DNA of 64,000 nucleotides from Salvia splendens (Eukaryota; Streptophyta; Magnoliopsida; Lamiales; Lamiaceae), in the NCBI RefSeq assembly GCF_004379255.2, contig NC_056038.1, positions 27,454,061 to 27,518,060 on the forward strand, in the 5' to 3' direction. Shown here in pieces: positions 1 through 11,527 of this stretch (its first letter is position 1; each line of letters begins with the position of its first letter). Made by a program: the position numbers and the translations under genes. Below the pieces are notes generated by a model, which worked only from the letters and a program-made list of their open reading frames with translations, had not been told where the DNA came from and made no database searches.

Positions 1-2517
1 GATGGAAACAAGTTCGTGGCCAACCCTCCAAATACAAAGTTACTAAATACGGAAGATGTTGATCATGAGCAATTGGATCCTCAAAAGAATCCAGGTTCGG
101 CAGAGAGTTATGGCAGTGGACATGGAAGCTCGTCGAGCAAAGGTGAAAATGATCTCCCTCTGGTCGGTAGTTCTGCGATTCAATGGGAGGATCTACAGCT
201 GAAAGAGGAAATTGGGAAAGGTAAAGTTTAAGGAAATTGTGTTAGAAGCTATGTGTTCAATGCAACATTGAGATACATTCAGCAGGCCAGAATTGGAGTG
301 ATGCATGTCTGATTTCTTGATTAGTGTATTATTGATTTTGATGAACAGTGTCTCCTTTCAGGTTCTTTTGCAGTTTTGTATCGTGGAATCTGGAATGGAT
401 CGGTATGTAGCCGTATACATTAGTAGCCTAATTACTCGAACAGCAGAGAGCTTTCTCGTCTCTGAAACTTATTATTCTATTTTCTTTATACTTTTCAGGA
501 CGTTGCAGTCAAGGTTTACACTGGTAGTCAGTATGATGAGACATTGCTCTACTACAAAAAAGAGGTGTATCTACATTATACATCATGATGTAGTTGTTTC
601 AAGTAACTCATGCAATACTGACTTTGAAGTTCACCATGTTGTTTAGATTGATATTATGAGAAGATTGAGACATCCAAATGTATTGCTGTTCATGGGAGCA
701 TCGTGCACGGAGGAAAAAATTGCCATTGCCACCGAATACATGACCAGGTAAGTCGATCTAACAGTGCAATTTGCTTTTGAGTTGTTCCCTGTCAACTATG
801 CAGCATTTATAGCTGCACAAGTCTAATGAATATGATCAGGGGGAGTCTCTTTAAAACATTACATAGGAGCAACCAATCGCTGGACATCAGGCGTCGTCTA
901 AGGATTGCTCTTGACGTGGTATGTATGTTCTCAAGTCGATGATTTACCATCAACTTCTCTGTGTTTGTGGGACAGCCATGTGCATAGCTGGTTGAAGTTA
1001 TTCACTCTCTTTGATCATGTGTACAGGCTAGAGGGATGAACTATTTGCATCACAGAAATCCACCAATAGTGCATAGAGACCTGAAATCTTCAAACCTTCT
1101 AGTTGACAAAAGCTGGAACGTCAAGGTATTTTGTAGGAATATTTCACTGGATCACATCATTTTACTGCATCCAAGTATTTAGAAAAATCAAAAGTACTTC
1201 TTTCCAGGTTGGCGACTTCGGCTTATCAAAGCTGAAACATTCAACTTTCTTAACAGCAAGATCTGGAAGAGGCACAGTTAAGATCATTGCCTGTGCCCCC
1301 TCTTATGCCACATTTCTCTATCTTGCTTGAGTCTTTTCTTCGCACTATCTGATATGAGTTTCATGAATTACTGCAGCCTCAGTAGATCGCCCCTGAAGTC
1401 CTCCGGAATGAACTTTCAACAGAAAAGTAATCCATGACAACTAATGATTTGTAATTTTTGTATTTGAATATACTTAATCTCTGGTATTAATTGAGTCGGA
1501 CATAAAGGGTGGGGTTTAAGAGGGTGACATGAATCAAACATTACGCTCTAACATCTTATAATATATTTCAAGAGCTTATAAGTTGTTAAATTGGTCGGAT
1601 AATTTGAGCTTATTATTAGAGGGAGAATTGTGTTAGAGAGAAAAAGAGAACCATGAATAATGAAATGGGAAGGGTATAGGATGGCAAAAACTAAACATAG
1701 TAGTGCTATTTTTCCCAGATGATTGTTGCTTGCTAAATCATGAGAAATGGAACGAGGTTGATGAACTTATTGGTCAGGTACCTTATTAGTTATTGGAGTT
1801 TATGCTTTAGATCTTATAAGTTGTTAATGAACTTATTTGGCAGACAAATTTCTAGAGTTTTATGGAGTTTATAAGCTCAGCCGAACACACTCTAGTAAAT
1901 GAAATATTGGATAAGAGGATCCGCAGCCGCAAATACTAGTAAACCGTACACGACCAAATAAGCAAATTGTAGGCATTATATCATACTAGGGGATCTTAGC
2001 ATAAAAGGGGACTTATTTCTTTGAATAATATGATTTTGACCTTTTTTAACAGGTCCGGATGTCTATAGCTTTGGTGTTGTCCTGTGGGAACTCATGACCG
2101 AACGGATTCCATGGAGCGACCTGAATGCACTGCAGGTAACTTAGCTCTAAGCAACCCCTACCACTTGCGAGAATGATGTATTTTCATGGCATGCCATTCT
2201 GTTTCTTTCCCATCAAATATTTCTTGTTTATGCTTATAAAGGTCGTTGGAGTTGTGGGCTTCATGAATAGCAGACTAGATATTCCAAGTAGTATCGATCC
2301 CCAAATAGCATCCATCATATCGGAATGTTGGACAAGGTAATCAAGCTGTAACATGTGGCTATCAACATGCCAAATATAAAAAATTGATGATTACTGTTGA
2401 ACTTTCTGCAGCAACTCGGAAGATCGGCCGTCGTTCAAAGACATGATCCCAAAACTGGCAGACTTATTAGTACAAGCAAGTGGTGGAGGTTTGAATAGAG
2501 CAGGTTCCCAGACTTAA
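1..2517 (+). pseudogene. Raf-like (MAPKKK group B3, PAS-kinase type) protein kinase, 3' part, disrupted
   Basis: The gene enters from the left edge. Exons I can join are <1-220, 362-402, 499-564, 647-747, 840-918, 1027-1125, 1208-1276, 1377-1426, 2053-2135, 2242-2336 and 2412-2517, all with GT-AG borders. The predicted protein has a Ser-rich linker, then a kinase domain: Gly loop GKGSFAVLYRG, VAVK lysine, HRDLKSSN catalytic loop, DFGLSK, and a C-lobe with [13 protein letters not shown]. Family knowledge: this is the B3 Raf-like group, usually with an N-terminal PAS domain, which would lie outside the window. Two lesions are visible. The codon at 1383-1385 is TAG where the family has Trp (PQW-APE), and exon 2053-2135 carries one extra base (GTCCGGAT, expected GTCCGAT), so its downstream frame does not join. 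The product would stop in the activation segment. I treat it as a pseudogene or null allele; assembly error is possible for the indel but less likely for both changes. Confidence 0.85.
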
Positions 2518-2768
2518 ATTTGTTGATGTTGCCGTGTCACCGGCTGGCCAGAGCAGCACTTGCTCTAACATGAAAGGAAAAGGAATTTGAATGTGCTGTG
2601 TTTTTGGTTTTAGATGCTGCTTTTCCTTCTCTTGTAGTTTGATAACCACGTTTATATATAAATACCTCCAACTGTACATTATTGAAATTATGTTTATGAG
2701 TTCTTATGAATGAGGCTAATAAAGATATACTGGGCTTTTATCCTCAGCAACGGGAGGATTGCGGAATA
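2518..2768 (+). other. 3' untranslated region and flank of the kinase gene
   Basis: This stretch follows the kinase TAA. It contains an AATAAAG polyadenylation-like signal near 2717-2723. Short ORFs here on the minus strand are not convincing genes. Confidence 0.5.
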
Positions 2769-3008
2769 CTCCCTCCGTCCCATGTTACTTGAGGCGTTTC
2801 TTTCAGCACGGGATTTAAGAAAGTTGTGTTTAGTGAGTGAAATAAAGTAGAGGAGAGAATAAAGTAATAGAAAGAAGATAATAAAGTAAAAGAAAGAATA
2901 AAGTATGTGTGATTAGATGTTTTGTTTTAAGCAAAAAAGAGAAATGATTTAAGTAACTTAGGACAACTCAAAAAGAAATACGGCTCAAATAACTTGGGAC
3001 GGAGGGAG
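2769..3008. mobile_element. Stowaway MITE (Tc1/mariner-like, non-autonomous)
   Basis: The 240-bp element starts CTCCCTCCGTCCC and ends GGGACGGAGGGAG. TA dinucleotides at 2767-2768 and 3009-3010 flank it as the expected target duplication. It has no coding capacity. Just downstream, about 50 bp spanning the right terminus and its flank (near 2995-3036) is repeated at about 3046-3090, leaving a second orphan right terminus. Confidence 0.85.
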
Positions 3009-3090
3009 TATGTAATATGATGTGGTTTTAATTAAAAGATTTACTTGGGACGGAGGGAGTATGTAATATGATGTGGTTTAATTAAAAAAA

Positions 3091-4147
3091 ATCTTTTGGA
3101 TGCTTTGGGTCGTGTGGTCATGTTGTGGGCTTTTCTTCTCGTTCCTTGTTAGCTTAGTGGTCTGGTAAAAGATAAGTTGTTCAAGTATAGAATTAATATT
3201 TTCGGAATAAAATGAAAACTATTTCTAATTATCTATCCTTGTGTATTTATTATACTATAAGAAATAGACAAAATAGCTTATAACATCACATTTTATCACA
3301 TAGTCAATTAATTGACTCAGTTAATAACCTTGTTTATTCGGATACTCATTCAATCCAAGCAAGAAATTATGTTCTTGCAGCGTATATATTATTTATCCCT
3401 TTAAAAACAAATGGAACTCTCAAGCATAGCAAGGATAAGTGAGAAAATAAAGATCAGGACAAATATAAATTTAATACGATATTTCTTTGTCATTGAATAG
3501 GAATTTTATTTTTCGCATGTGTTTTAAGAAATGTTAAAAAGTGTTAGTGTATATGAATCACATTTGTTTATACTCCGTTAATTATATAAAATGTATTACC
3601 CTCGTCCCACATTAGGAGTCACATTTAGTGTGGGTGTGGATTTTAAGAAACGCAAATAAAAGTTAGCTGAATGAGTTAGTGGTATAAGGGTCCCTCTTAT
3701 ATATATTAATTTTATAATAAAATGTGAATGAAATTGGTTGGTGGAATGTGGAGTCTACTTAACATTTATGGTAAAAGTGAGATGTGACTCTTATTATGGG
3801 CAAACCAAAATAGCAAAATATGACTCTTATTGTGGAACGGAGTTAGTAAGTAAAAAGAGTTAGTGGAATATGAGGTCTTGTTACCACTTATGATAAAAAT
3901 AAATCAGACTCTTATTAACAGACGGATCGAATTAAAATATTAGGACTCCTATTCGTAGATAGAGAGTGACTATTCTACCTTTATTAGATTGCACAATGCT
4001 TCAAAAAATAAACTACTAGAAAAATCGCATTTCAGTGCAATAAGTTACACAATCGCGAATAGGAGTCCCGGTTTATTTTTACTCTAAATGGTAATAAGGT
4101 CTATATTCCACTAATTCATTCTACTCATATTTCATTTAAAACTAACA
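3091..4147. other. AT-rich intergenic DNA with decayed MITE sequence
   Basis: No gene is seen. About 3598-3848 is bounded by diverged Stowaway-like ends (CTCGTCCCACATTAGGAG and TGTGGAACGGAGTTAG). About 3940-4075 contains an inverted pair, ACTCCTATTCG and CGAATAGGAGTCC, which looks like an old palindromic element. Confidence 0.45.
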
Positions 4148-4499
4148 CTCCATCCATCTCAAGGTAGTTGTGTCGTATTTCTTATAGGATTGTCTCAAGG
4201 TAGTTGAGTCATTTTTTTATTTTTGGCAAAAAAATCTCTCTTACTTTACTTTATCCCCACTCTTACTTTACTTTCTCCACTATAACATTTTACCACATCA
4301 CTTAAATTTAGGGGTGGGCATTCGAGTTTTAGTTCGGTTTTTTGCCTAAACCGAACCAAAACTGAAAAATCGAATTTAGTTCAAAACTCAAACCGAACCG
4401 AACCCGAAAAAACCGAAATCGAAAAACTGAAAACCGAACTTCAAAAACCGAACAAAACTGAAATTTAAAAAAAAAACTGAAAAAAATATAGAGTATATA

Positions 4500-5170
4500 T
4501 TAATATATAGGGGAGTGATCAATTGCTAACTCACTCTCTAGTTGCTAACTACAACTAATTTAAAACCATAGGATTTTAGAAATCTAGTGGTCTAAAATTT
4601 GCCACATTTAATTTTCGTTTTTATTAATTAAATAAAAAAAAGATAAAAAAAACTACCAAATTAGGGTTTTTGATGAAAATGTCAATATAGTGTTTTGAAA
4701 ATATCAACACAATGCTTTGAGAATGTCAACCCATTGCTTTAAGAATGACATTATACATGTATTATATTGACATATTTTATATACTATGTTGACATTTGTT
4801 GCTGTACGAAAAAATTGAAAATTTTCAAAAAAATTGAAATTTTCGAAAAAAATTTCAAATTTTGATATCGGAACATATGCAAGTGAGATCTCGTTATAAT
4901 CCTTATGAAATTATCTTTAATTTGATATATGTTGTGCGAAAAAAAAAATTAAATCGAGAAATTTATATGCGTTTTAAAGTTATGTGATATTTTTTATAAG
5001 TTAGTTACAACTAATTGGTTGTAAATTGACCTTAATACCTTTATTGACGTTTTTTGTTGATCGTATTGACATTTCGGGACTTATGATCTAGGCCCTTTAT
5101 TTGAATATCTAAGGGCTATTATTTAATTGTAGTTAGCAGTTAAGTATTGAGTTAGCAATATAACACACCC

Positions 5171-5180
<10 letters not shown>
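4500..5180. mobile_element. Inverted-terminus element in a TA-rich site (class uncertain)
   Basis: The left terminus contains ATTGCTAACTCAC and GCTAACTACAACTAA. The right terminus carries inverted versions (TAGTTAGCAG, GAGTTAGCAATATAACAC), giving roughly 45 bp of imperfect inverted repeat. The interior is AT-rich with scattered GTCAA/TTGACAT words and no coding sequence. The 3' side abuts the TA microsatellite. Confidence 0.5.

Positions 5181-5247
<67 letters not shown>
5172..5247. repeat. (TA)n microsatellite
   Basis: An almost uninterrupted run of alternating T and A, about 75 bp long, lies between two inverted-terminus elements. Confidence 0.95.
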
Positions 5248-5248
<1 letters not shown>

Positions 5249-6010
5249 TAGTGTTAAAATCCTATATACCACTTAGATTTAAGTTCCGTTTTTATTGGGA
5301 TCGTTGGATCTTGAGGATGAACGATCTAGATTTAATTCTTATAGTAGCATTCCGTAGTTCATTATTTAGTTTATTTCGTGCATTATGAGGGTGAATTAGT
5401 AATTATATGTGCTCAGATCTGGAGAAACCGAGGAGCCGAGATTTTAGCGGGATACACCCACTACTTTCCATGTACTCCATGCCTCATTCATCATCATCCT
5501 TAATTACTCCAGCTTCTCTCTCCATTTTTGACTTCTCAAATTCCAGCCAAACCCTAGCCGCCTCCACCACCGTTTTCGCCGATACAAGCTTAAATTCATC
5601 CGCTGTTACCTTCGATTTCAGTCATCCGTTCTGTTCTGAACAATACTCCACCGCCACCATCACCGTTTTCGCCAATAAGAAGAGGTAGGGTTTTCGAATG
5701 TGTATGTACTAGTTTAATTTTCGAGTTGCAACAACCCTTTCTCCAAGTTTCGCCTGTAACACACCACAATTCAACTGCATACCACCGACCGGCCGTATTT
5801 GTTAATACAGTCTAATTCCCCTTTGTTTCGTTGGATTCCTTCGCAGTTCTTAAAATGACAAAAGAGGACGACCAACAAATTCACAACAATCCCAGCAAGA
5901 GGGTGAGCCTTTGTTTTTCATTTGCAATTCGAATTGATGTTTATTTTGGATTTTACTCCGACATGGTTTAACATAATTTTGCAATTCGAATTGATATTTT
6001 ATTTGTAAAA

Positions 6011-6900
6011 TATCTGCTTGTTCTGTACTTGTTAAAATCTCTTCATTATTTGCCAATGTTACTACATTATTTGAATATGTGAATGCATTATGGTCATTTC
6101 TGTTTTAAATTGTCAGATAACAAATGTAATATTAGTATACTCATTAATTCATATAATCTCTGCATTATGTTCAAATGTGATTGCATTATTTTACTATATC
6201 CTTGAATTATGTGTAATGCTGTTTTATACAGTAAAAGAGGAAAGGTATTTAGTGTTACATTATGTGTATTAAAACTGTATATCAATGCATTATTTACATA
6301 TATGATTACATTATGAATGTTGTTGCTGTGGGTATAGATTGCGGAAGAGTAAATTGAAAATCTGCTTGTTTATTAATTTTTAAAATCTCTTCATTATTTG
6401 CCAATGTGTCTACATTATTTTAAAATGTGAATGAATTATGGTCATTTCTGTTTTATATTGTCAAATAACAAATCTAAAATTAATATATTCATTAATTCAT
6501 ATAATCTCTGCATTATGTTCATATGTGAATGCATTATTTTCATATATCCTTGAATTATGTGTAATTCTGTGTTATACAGTAAAAGCGGAAGGGTATTTAG
6601 TGTTAGATTCTGTGTATTAAAACTGTATATCAATGCATTATTTTCCTATATGATTACATTATTAAAGTTGTTGGTGTGGTTATAGATTGTGAACGAGTAC
6701 ATTGAAAATCTGCTTGTTCATTACTTGTTAAAATTTCTTCATTATTTGCCAATATGACTACATTATTTGAATATGTGAATGCATTATGGTATATTATTTC
6801 ATTATTTGGATTTGATAGTGCATTATGTAGCCTGTTTTTTACATTACGTTTGATTTTGATATGCAGAGATGCAATTGTGTATGAGGACAACTAAAAACAA
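6011..6900. repeat. Tandem array, period about 348 bp, almost three units
   Basis: Units begin at about 6011, 6361 and 6709, each with TCTGCTTGTT followed by CTTCATTATTTGCCAAT. They share the order of internal words (CATTTCTGTTTTA, CTCTGCATTATGTTCA, TACAGTAAAAG). Short ORFs inside are repeat-derived and appear twice, on both strands. Confidence 0.75.
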
Positions 6901-7159
6901 ACGGTGCAGAGTGAGTTCCTTTCGTTGGAACCGTTCAAAGCTGTCAGCCCGGTCATTATAGACACTTGGTGCTCTTACTTGAATAACATGGAGAAGCTGA
7001 AGGCACCAGATAGTAGTTGTCATTATTTTGGTTGTTGTAGGAAATACGAACTATCAACGGGCTGATGAGTACTTCAATGAGTTAACCGCACAGTTATTAG
7101 AGTAATTCAGTGTTATAGAATCCAATAACGAACAAAAATTCGGTGCATGTATCAGTTTA

Positions 7160-8760
7160 AACGTTGTTATTATTGAGTGCGTACTACACCCTAACCCCTA
7201 CACTTATTAAACCCTTAGGGGTAACAAGAAACGTGTGGCAAACATCGAAACACACCACATCTTATTCGTATACATTGTAGTTCAAATATGGTGCATTATA
7301 TAGTCAATAAAATCCATTACTCGTTAACATTCGGTGCATTATTCGTATCAGTTCGTTTCCATTCGGTGCATTATTCGTATCGGTTTAAACGTTGTTATTA
7401 ATGAGTACGTACTATACCCTAGCCCCTAGGCTTATTAAACCCTAAGGGGAAACAAGAAACGTGTGCCAAATATCGAAACACGACACATCTTATACGTATA
7501 CATTGCAGTTCACAAATGGTGCATTATATAGTCCACAATATCCATTACTCGTTACCATTCGGTGCATTATACGTTTATGTTTAAACATTGTTATTAATGA
7601 GTACGTACTATACCCTAGCCCCTAGGCTTATTAAACCCTTAAGGGAAACAAGAAACGTGTGTCAATCATCGAAACACGACACATCTTAATTGTATACATT
7701 GCAGTTCATATATGATGCATTATATAATCAATAATATCCATTATTCGTAACCATTCGATGCATTATTAGTATCAGTTTAAACGTTGTTATTTATGTGTAC
7801 GTACTATACCCTAGCCCCTAGACTTATTAAACCCTAAGGGGAAACAAGAAACGTGTGCCAAACATCGAAACACGGCACATCTTATTCGTATACATTGCAG
7901 TTCACATATGGTCCATTATATAGCCAATAATATCCATTGTTCGTTAACATTCAGAGCATTATTTGTATGTTCATTACTTGACTGATTCTGAACATTATTT
8001 GGCTATTTGAATGCATTATTTATCTTGTTTTATGCATCACGTGGTTGCTGTTGTACGTACTAGACCCTAGCCCCTAGGCTTGTTAAACCCTTAGGGAAAA
8101 CAAGGAACGTGCACCAAACATCGAAACACGACACACCTTAAATGAAACGGGGCTGGATAAATGTTCATTACATATCACAAATAATGCATTACAGAAACTA
8201 AAACCACGCATTACACTACATAATATGTACATTATGTATATCTGTTTTAAAAAATGCCTACGCGCTATGCATGTGCAACCCCGAGCAATTACTGCAGCTC
8301 GTGTATTTGGACAACGTTTTTTAGACTTAGAACATACTACACCCTAGCCCCTAGGCTTGTTAAACCCTTAGGGAAAACAAGAAACGTGGGTAAAACATCG
8401 AATTACGGCACAACCTAAACTAGGGGCTAGGATAAATGTTCATTACATACCACAAACAATGTTCATTATAGAACCTAAACTAAACGGGTAAGGATAAATG
8501 TTCATTACATACCACAAACAATGCGTTACAGAAACTAAACTACGCATTATACTACACAATATGTACATTATGTATATCTGTTTTAAAATATACCCACGCG
8601 TTATGCATGTGCAACCCCAGACGAATTACTCCAGCTCGTGTATTTGGACAACATTTTTTAGACTTAGAACATGCTACACCCTAGCCCCTAGGCTTGTCAA
8701 ACCCTTAGGGCAAACAAGAAACGTTCGCCAAACAACGACACATGGAACAACTTAAATTAT
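7160..8760. repeat. Tandem array with a conserved CCCTAGCCCCTAGG core, seven units
   Basis: The core ACCCTAGCCCCTAGGCTT...TAAACCCTTAGGG...ACAAGAAACG recurs at about 7181, 7405, 7601, 7798, 8053, 8333 and 8671. Spacing is roughly 195-345 bp. Between cores lie GCATTAT-rich segments. The core has short palindromes (CCTAGG, CCCTTAAGGG). No coding function is evident. Confidence 0.75.
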
Positions 8761-9527
8761 AATATTGTCAAGGAGTTGATCGAATATTTGTTTGTTCATT
8801 ACTTGGTATAAGCTGTTCATTATTAGGCGATGTGATTACATTATTTGCCTATGTGCATGCATTATGTTCATTTCTGTTTTTAATTGTCAACAGCCAAATG
8901 GAATATTTGTTTATTCATTACCTCATATAATCTCTGCATTACGTTCATATGTTAATGAATTATTTTCATATATGCATGAATTGCCGTTGGTCATTGTTGA
9001 AATAGCTTTATGCTCATTAAGTAAATGATTATGTTCATTAATGTGTATATTTGTATTTATTATATGTCATGTATCATGCATCATGTCAAAGTTTTTTTAT
9101 ATTGTCAAGGAGTTGATCGAATATTTGTTTGTTCATTACTCGGTATAAGCTCTTCATTATTAGTTGATGTGCTTACATTATTTGCCTATGTGCCTGCATT
9201 ATGTTCATTTCTGTTTTTATATGTCAACATGCCTCCTTCGAAGCTAAATATGGCTGAGATTAAAAATTAAACGAAATCTGCATAAAATAATATAAAAATC
9301 TGCACAAATACTTAGTGGGAAATCTGCATAAAATAATACGGCTAAAATTATGGAGCATTCCATAACTAACTACAAATGTTAATCTCTATTATGCCCTTTA
9401 AACGTTTAAAATTTAAGAAATTAACTAATTATCTGTCAATGTTTTAACCATCCGATCACAACAAATCCACGGCTGAGATTAAAAGGGAGATTGGATTAAT
9501 AGTGGAAAAAGGATTTGAATACAATCC

Positions 9528-9564
<37 letters not shown>

Positions 9565-10069
9565 TTGTGATCCATTGAGATTTTTTAGCCTAATTAAGAA
9601 TTGAGATGCATTATCAATCACTCATTTTTTTAAAATGAGTGGTCTAGAATTTGCCACATAAAAAATATTTTTAAATTAATTAATTATAAAATGGTAGAAT
9701 GGTAATTTTATGTTTTAATTTACTCTCTAGAGCTTCGCAAATTTGTCCAAACCAATCGATCCTTCCTCCCAGCTGCAGTTTATGCACACTCATATCCATC
9801 AATCGATGCTGAATCATGCATATGAATAAAGGCGGGGTTTTAATAGCTATACACATTCGTCAAATCGCCATTAATCAGAGCTTGAAATGAAAGCAGTAAT
9901 GGCACTGAGACGATTCCGCTCAATCACTGCCGATTCTGCCTTCCTCCGCCGCTTCTGCCTTCCTCCGCCGCTTCTACTCTGCACAGCCGCAGCACGACTA
10001 CGTTTCGCCGCCGAATCCCCAATCTTCCAATCCAGATTCTTCCGAAGATGAAACTGAGGCTGGCTCCTT

Positions 10070-10560
10070 CTCCGCCGCAGCGTCTCCTTCACCACCGCCT
10101 GCAGGTATGGCAGATCGTCGATCTGCGCTTCCTCAAATCTGTTGCCTTCTCCGACTACGCGGCGGAGCTCTTCCTTCGCCGCCGGGTGGCGGAGGAGCTC
10201 CACCATCGCCCACTCGATCGTGTTGCTCGGCGTTTCCAATCCGGCGAGGAAAACCTCCTGCGGTAAATTGAATCTCAAATTCAATGAATTAGGAGTTTAA
10301 TTCATCGTTTAATTCGATCAATTACCATGGTGATAATGTGGAGTTGATGATCGGAGATCTGATCGCACTCGTCGTCGTTGTTTCCACGATATTCTAGAAG
10401 CACTTCGAGAAAATCCTTTCTAGAGCTAGGGTTTAATTTCGTTTCCCTCCTCCGTTTCTCGACGAATTCGGCGACGATCTTCAATGTTTTCTCCATTCCT
10501 CGATCAATCTTCCGCCGCAGCCCCTACGGATCAATCCGCCGGAGGAAGGGGAACAAAACC
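10070..10560 (-). pseudogene. Cytochrome P450 fragment (CYP76-like), two partial exons
   Basis: On the minus strand one partial exon (upstream limit to 10326) encodes GLRRKIDRGMEKTLKIVAEF and continues to a GT donor. The next piece starts after an AG at 10258 and encodes EVFLAGLETPSNTIEWAMVE, the P450 I-helix, then PYLQAVVKETLRR, the K-helix ExxR motif. This is the central part of a roughly 500-residue enzyme. The N-terminal membrane anchor and the C-terminal haem-binding FxxGxRxCxG region are absent. Codon 10526-10524 is TAG where P450s of this clade usually have Gln in DPQG. Sequence after the K-helix no longer follows P450. It is a captured, non-functional fragment. The CYP76 label is a resemblance only. 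Confidence 0.75.
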
Positions 10561-10654
10561 GAAGAGGAAGAAGGAGTATGTGAGGGGGAAGAGTGAGAAG
10601 ATGGCGGTTGCGAATAGTGAACCGTTAGATTCAAGATTTAGCTATATCCTTTTT

Positions 10655-11075
10655 TAATGTTAATTATGCACGTATAATGTCAACTACATATATAATCTAT
10701 TTCAACCACATATATAATTCATGTCAACTACACACATATAATGTCAACATTATATATACAATTCATGTCAACTACACATGTAATGTCAACTTTGTGTACA
10801 GTCCATGCCAACTATATATACAATTTATATCAACTACACACATATAATGTCAACTACATATATAATATATGTCAACCACATATACAATTCATGTCAACTA
10901 CACACATATAATGTCAACTATATATACAATTCATGTCAACTACACATATAATGTCAACTTTGTGTACAGTCCATGCCAACTATATATACAATTTATGTCA
11001 ACTACACACATATAATGTCAACTACATATACATTTCATGTCAACTATACACATATAATGTCAACTATAAGTTGTT
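10655..11075. repeat. Minisatellite-like ATGTCAACTACACATATA array
   Basis: Imperfect copies of ATGTCAACTACACA(CA)TATA and ATATACAATTC recur across about 420 bp within the P450-carrying element. Confidence 0.8.
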
Positions 11076-11325
11076 GACATTTGATGTGTAGGCTATTGAC
11101 ATTTGATGTGCAGGCTATTGACGATAATACCCCCGAGTTGATATAATTTACTTGCAGTTGACATTTCAAAAATGTTGTGGATGAGTGGCTGAAAATGCAT
11201 ATCAATTCTTAATTAAGCTAAAAAATCTTAACCTAATAGGACCCTATATATAATATATTTATTTATATATACTAATAGAATATAAATATTCTATATAATA
11301 TAAAATTAATAGAATATATATAATA

Positions 11326-11527
11326 CTCCCTCCGTCCCATTAAATATGCAACATTTGTTTTTCGGCACGAGATTTTATGTAATGTTATTTTGTGAGTTAA
11401 TGAAGAGAGAGTAAAAGAAGAGAGAAGAAAAAATAGAGAGAGTATTGTTTTCATTTTTAGAAACGTTTCATTTTTAATGGGACAGACCAAAAAGGAAAAC
11501 GTTTCATTTCTAATGGGACAGAGGGAG
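11326..11527. mobile_element. Stowaway MITE nested in the hAT composite
   Basis: The 202-bp element begins CTCCCTCCGTCCC and ends GGGACAGAGGGAG. It has TA duplications at 11324-11325 and 11528-11529. Confidence 0.85.

Larger units (their letters stand above)
5229..9535. mobile_element. Decayed element rich in GCATTAT repeats, with a Ulp1-protease-like fragment
   Basis: The outer ends form a weak inverted repeat (GTGTTAAAATCCTAT and its diverged complement at 9510-9530). Inside, a plus-strand open segment at 5407-5688 has no recognised domain. A short exon-like piece at 5854-5899 encodes MTKEDDQQIHNNPSKR before a GTGAGC donor. At about 6905-7015 the plus strand reads LSLEPFKAVSPVIIDTW then LNNMEKLKAPDS, resembling the region just before the catalytic core of plant Ulp1-type SUMO proteases carried by KI-MULEs. 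The rest is tandem repeats. The Ulp1 assignment is from memory of the family and is tentative. Confidence 0.35.
9540..11250. mobile_element. Inverted-terminus element carrying a cytochrome P450 fragment
   Basis: The left arm (about 9577-9612) contains GATTTTTTAGCCTAATTAAG and the right arm (about 11190-11232) its diverged complement CTTAATTAAGCTAAAAAATC. Arms of about 35-40 bp therefore bound the segment. TATATATA tracts lie just outside both ends. The interior holds a P450 gene fragment on the minus strand and a tandem ATGTCAACTACACAT array. It looks like a gene-fragment-capturing (Pack-type) element; the superfamily is unclear. Confidence 0.5.

Noticed and set aside
7160..8760. CRISPR-like array
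   Set aside because: Units are about 200-345 bp with related spacers in a plant nuclear context, so this is a transposon-internal tandem repeat.
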